This document shows positions 12,269 to 12,333 of a stretch of DNA of 12,333 nucleotides, piece after piece. How positions within the stretch are numbered: the stretch's first letter is position 1; every line of letters begins with the position of its first letter. This stretch comes from Candidatus Sulfotelmatobacter sp. (lineage in GTDB: Bacteria; Acidobacteriota; Terriglobia; Terriglobales; Acidobacteriaceae), in contig JASHTD010000080.1 in assembly GCA_030040725.1 (NCBI GenBank), forward strand, positions 1-12,333. Direction: 5' to 3'. The notes under the pieces are model-generated. The model worked only from the letters and a program-made list of their open reading frames with translations. It had not been told where the DNA came from and did no database searches. The position numbers were made by a program, and so were the translations under genes.

Positions 12269-12333
12269 TTACTTGCCGGCCGACGTCGCTTTCGCCGCCG
12301 GCACGGAAATGGCGATGGAATCAGGTTCGGTCC
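12269..12333 (-). CDS. C-terminus of an unknown protein (partial)
   Basis: A minus-strand frame entering from the right edge ends with TAA at 12271-12269. It reads TEPDSIAISVPAAKATSAGK, an Ala/Lys-rich tail like many protein ends in this genome. It is convergent with the LysR gene, 68 bp away. Only about 20 codons are visible, so neither the product nor the reality of the gene can be confirmed. Confidence 0.4.
   Translation of the reverse strand, partial: TEPDSIAISVPAAKATSAGK

Noticed and set aside
1..12333. CRISPR, tRNA, rRNA, transposase, toxin-antitoxin or defence genes
   Set aside because: None found on either strand; the window is made of metabolic, signalling and housekeeping genes.

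Overview
The window reads as chromosomal, GC-rich DNA of a free-living bacterium, most likely an acidobacterium (Terriglobia/Koribacter-like). That placement is inference. It rests on the overall protein flavour, a degenerate tail resembling the C-terminus of the kinase/TPR proteins that are abundant in that group, and an intergenic palindromic element with TGTCATTCTGAGCG and CGAAGAATCCC ends. There are no rRNA or tRNA genes, CRISPR arrays, insertion sequences or phage genes that I can support.

Left part (1-3760): the N-terminus of a membrane-anchored protein of unknown function (minus strand, cut by the window edge), gatB (minus), a DUF971 protein (minus), a 44-residue YtxH-like membrane peptide (minus), rpmB for ribosomal protein L28 (plus), a secreted FKBP-type prolyl isomerase (minus) and a RidA-family deaminase (minus). 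These are housekeeping genes, mostly in separate transcription units.

Middle part (3761-8168): a gene-poor stretch with a likely relic of a TPR/kinase-type gene, an EamA/DMT-family exporter (plus), a palindromic repeat, a secreted protein of unknown function (minus), a response regulator with an HD-GYP output domain (plus; predicted cyclic-di-GMP phosphodiesterase), and a family 2 glycosyltransferase of the dolichyl/polyprenyl-phosphate glucosyltransferase type (plus, GTG start).

Right part (8169-12333): a leucine locus on the minus strand, read leuA - VOC (glyoxalase-fold) gene - leuB, facing away from a LysR-type regulator on the plus strand. The end of a further minus-strand gene enters at the right edge. 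The 152-bp leuA/lysR gap is AT-rich and packed with dyads, including a perfect 16-bp palindrome and a TAATnGTT-N4-AACnATTA dyad between the two predicted promoters.

I see no wholly new multi-gene system here. The points most worth a second look are in the leucine locus. LeuA appears to lack the C-terminal leucine-binding regulatory domain and carries a low-complexity tail instead. LeuB has Ser where the usual NAD-discriminating Asp of the GSAPDIAG loop sits. A VOC protein sits between them, leuC and leuD are absent, and a divergent LysR gene with dense operators may carry the regulation. All family assignments are from reading the sequence; no database search was possible.
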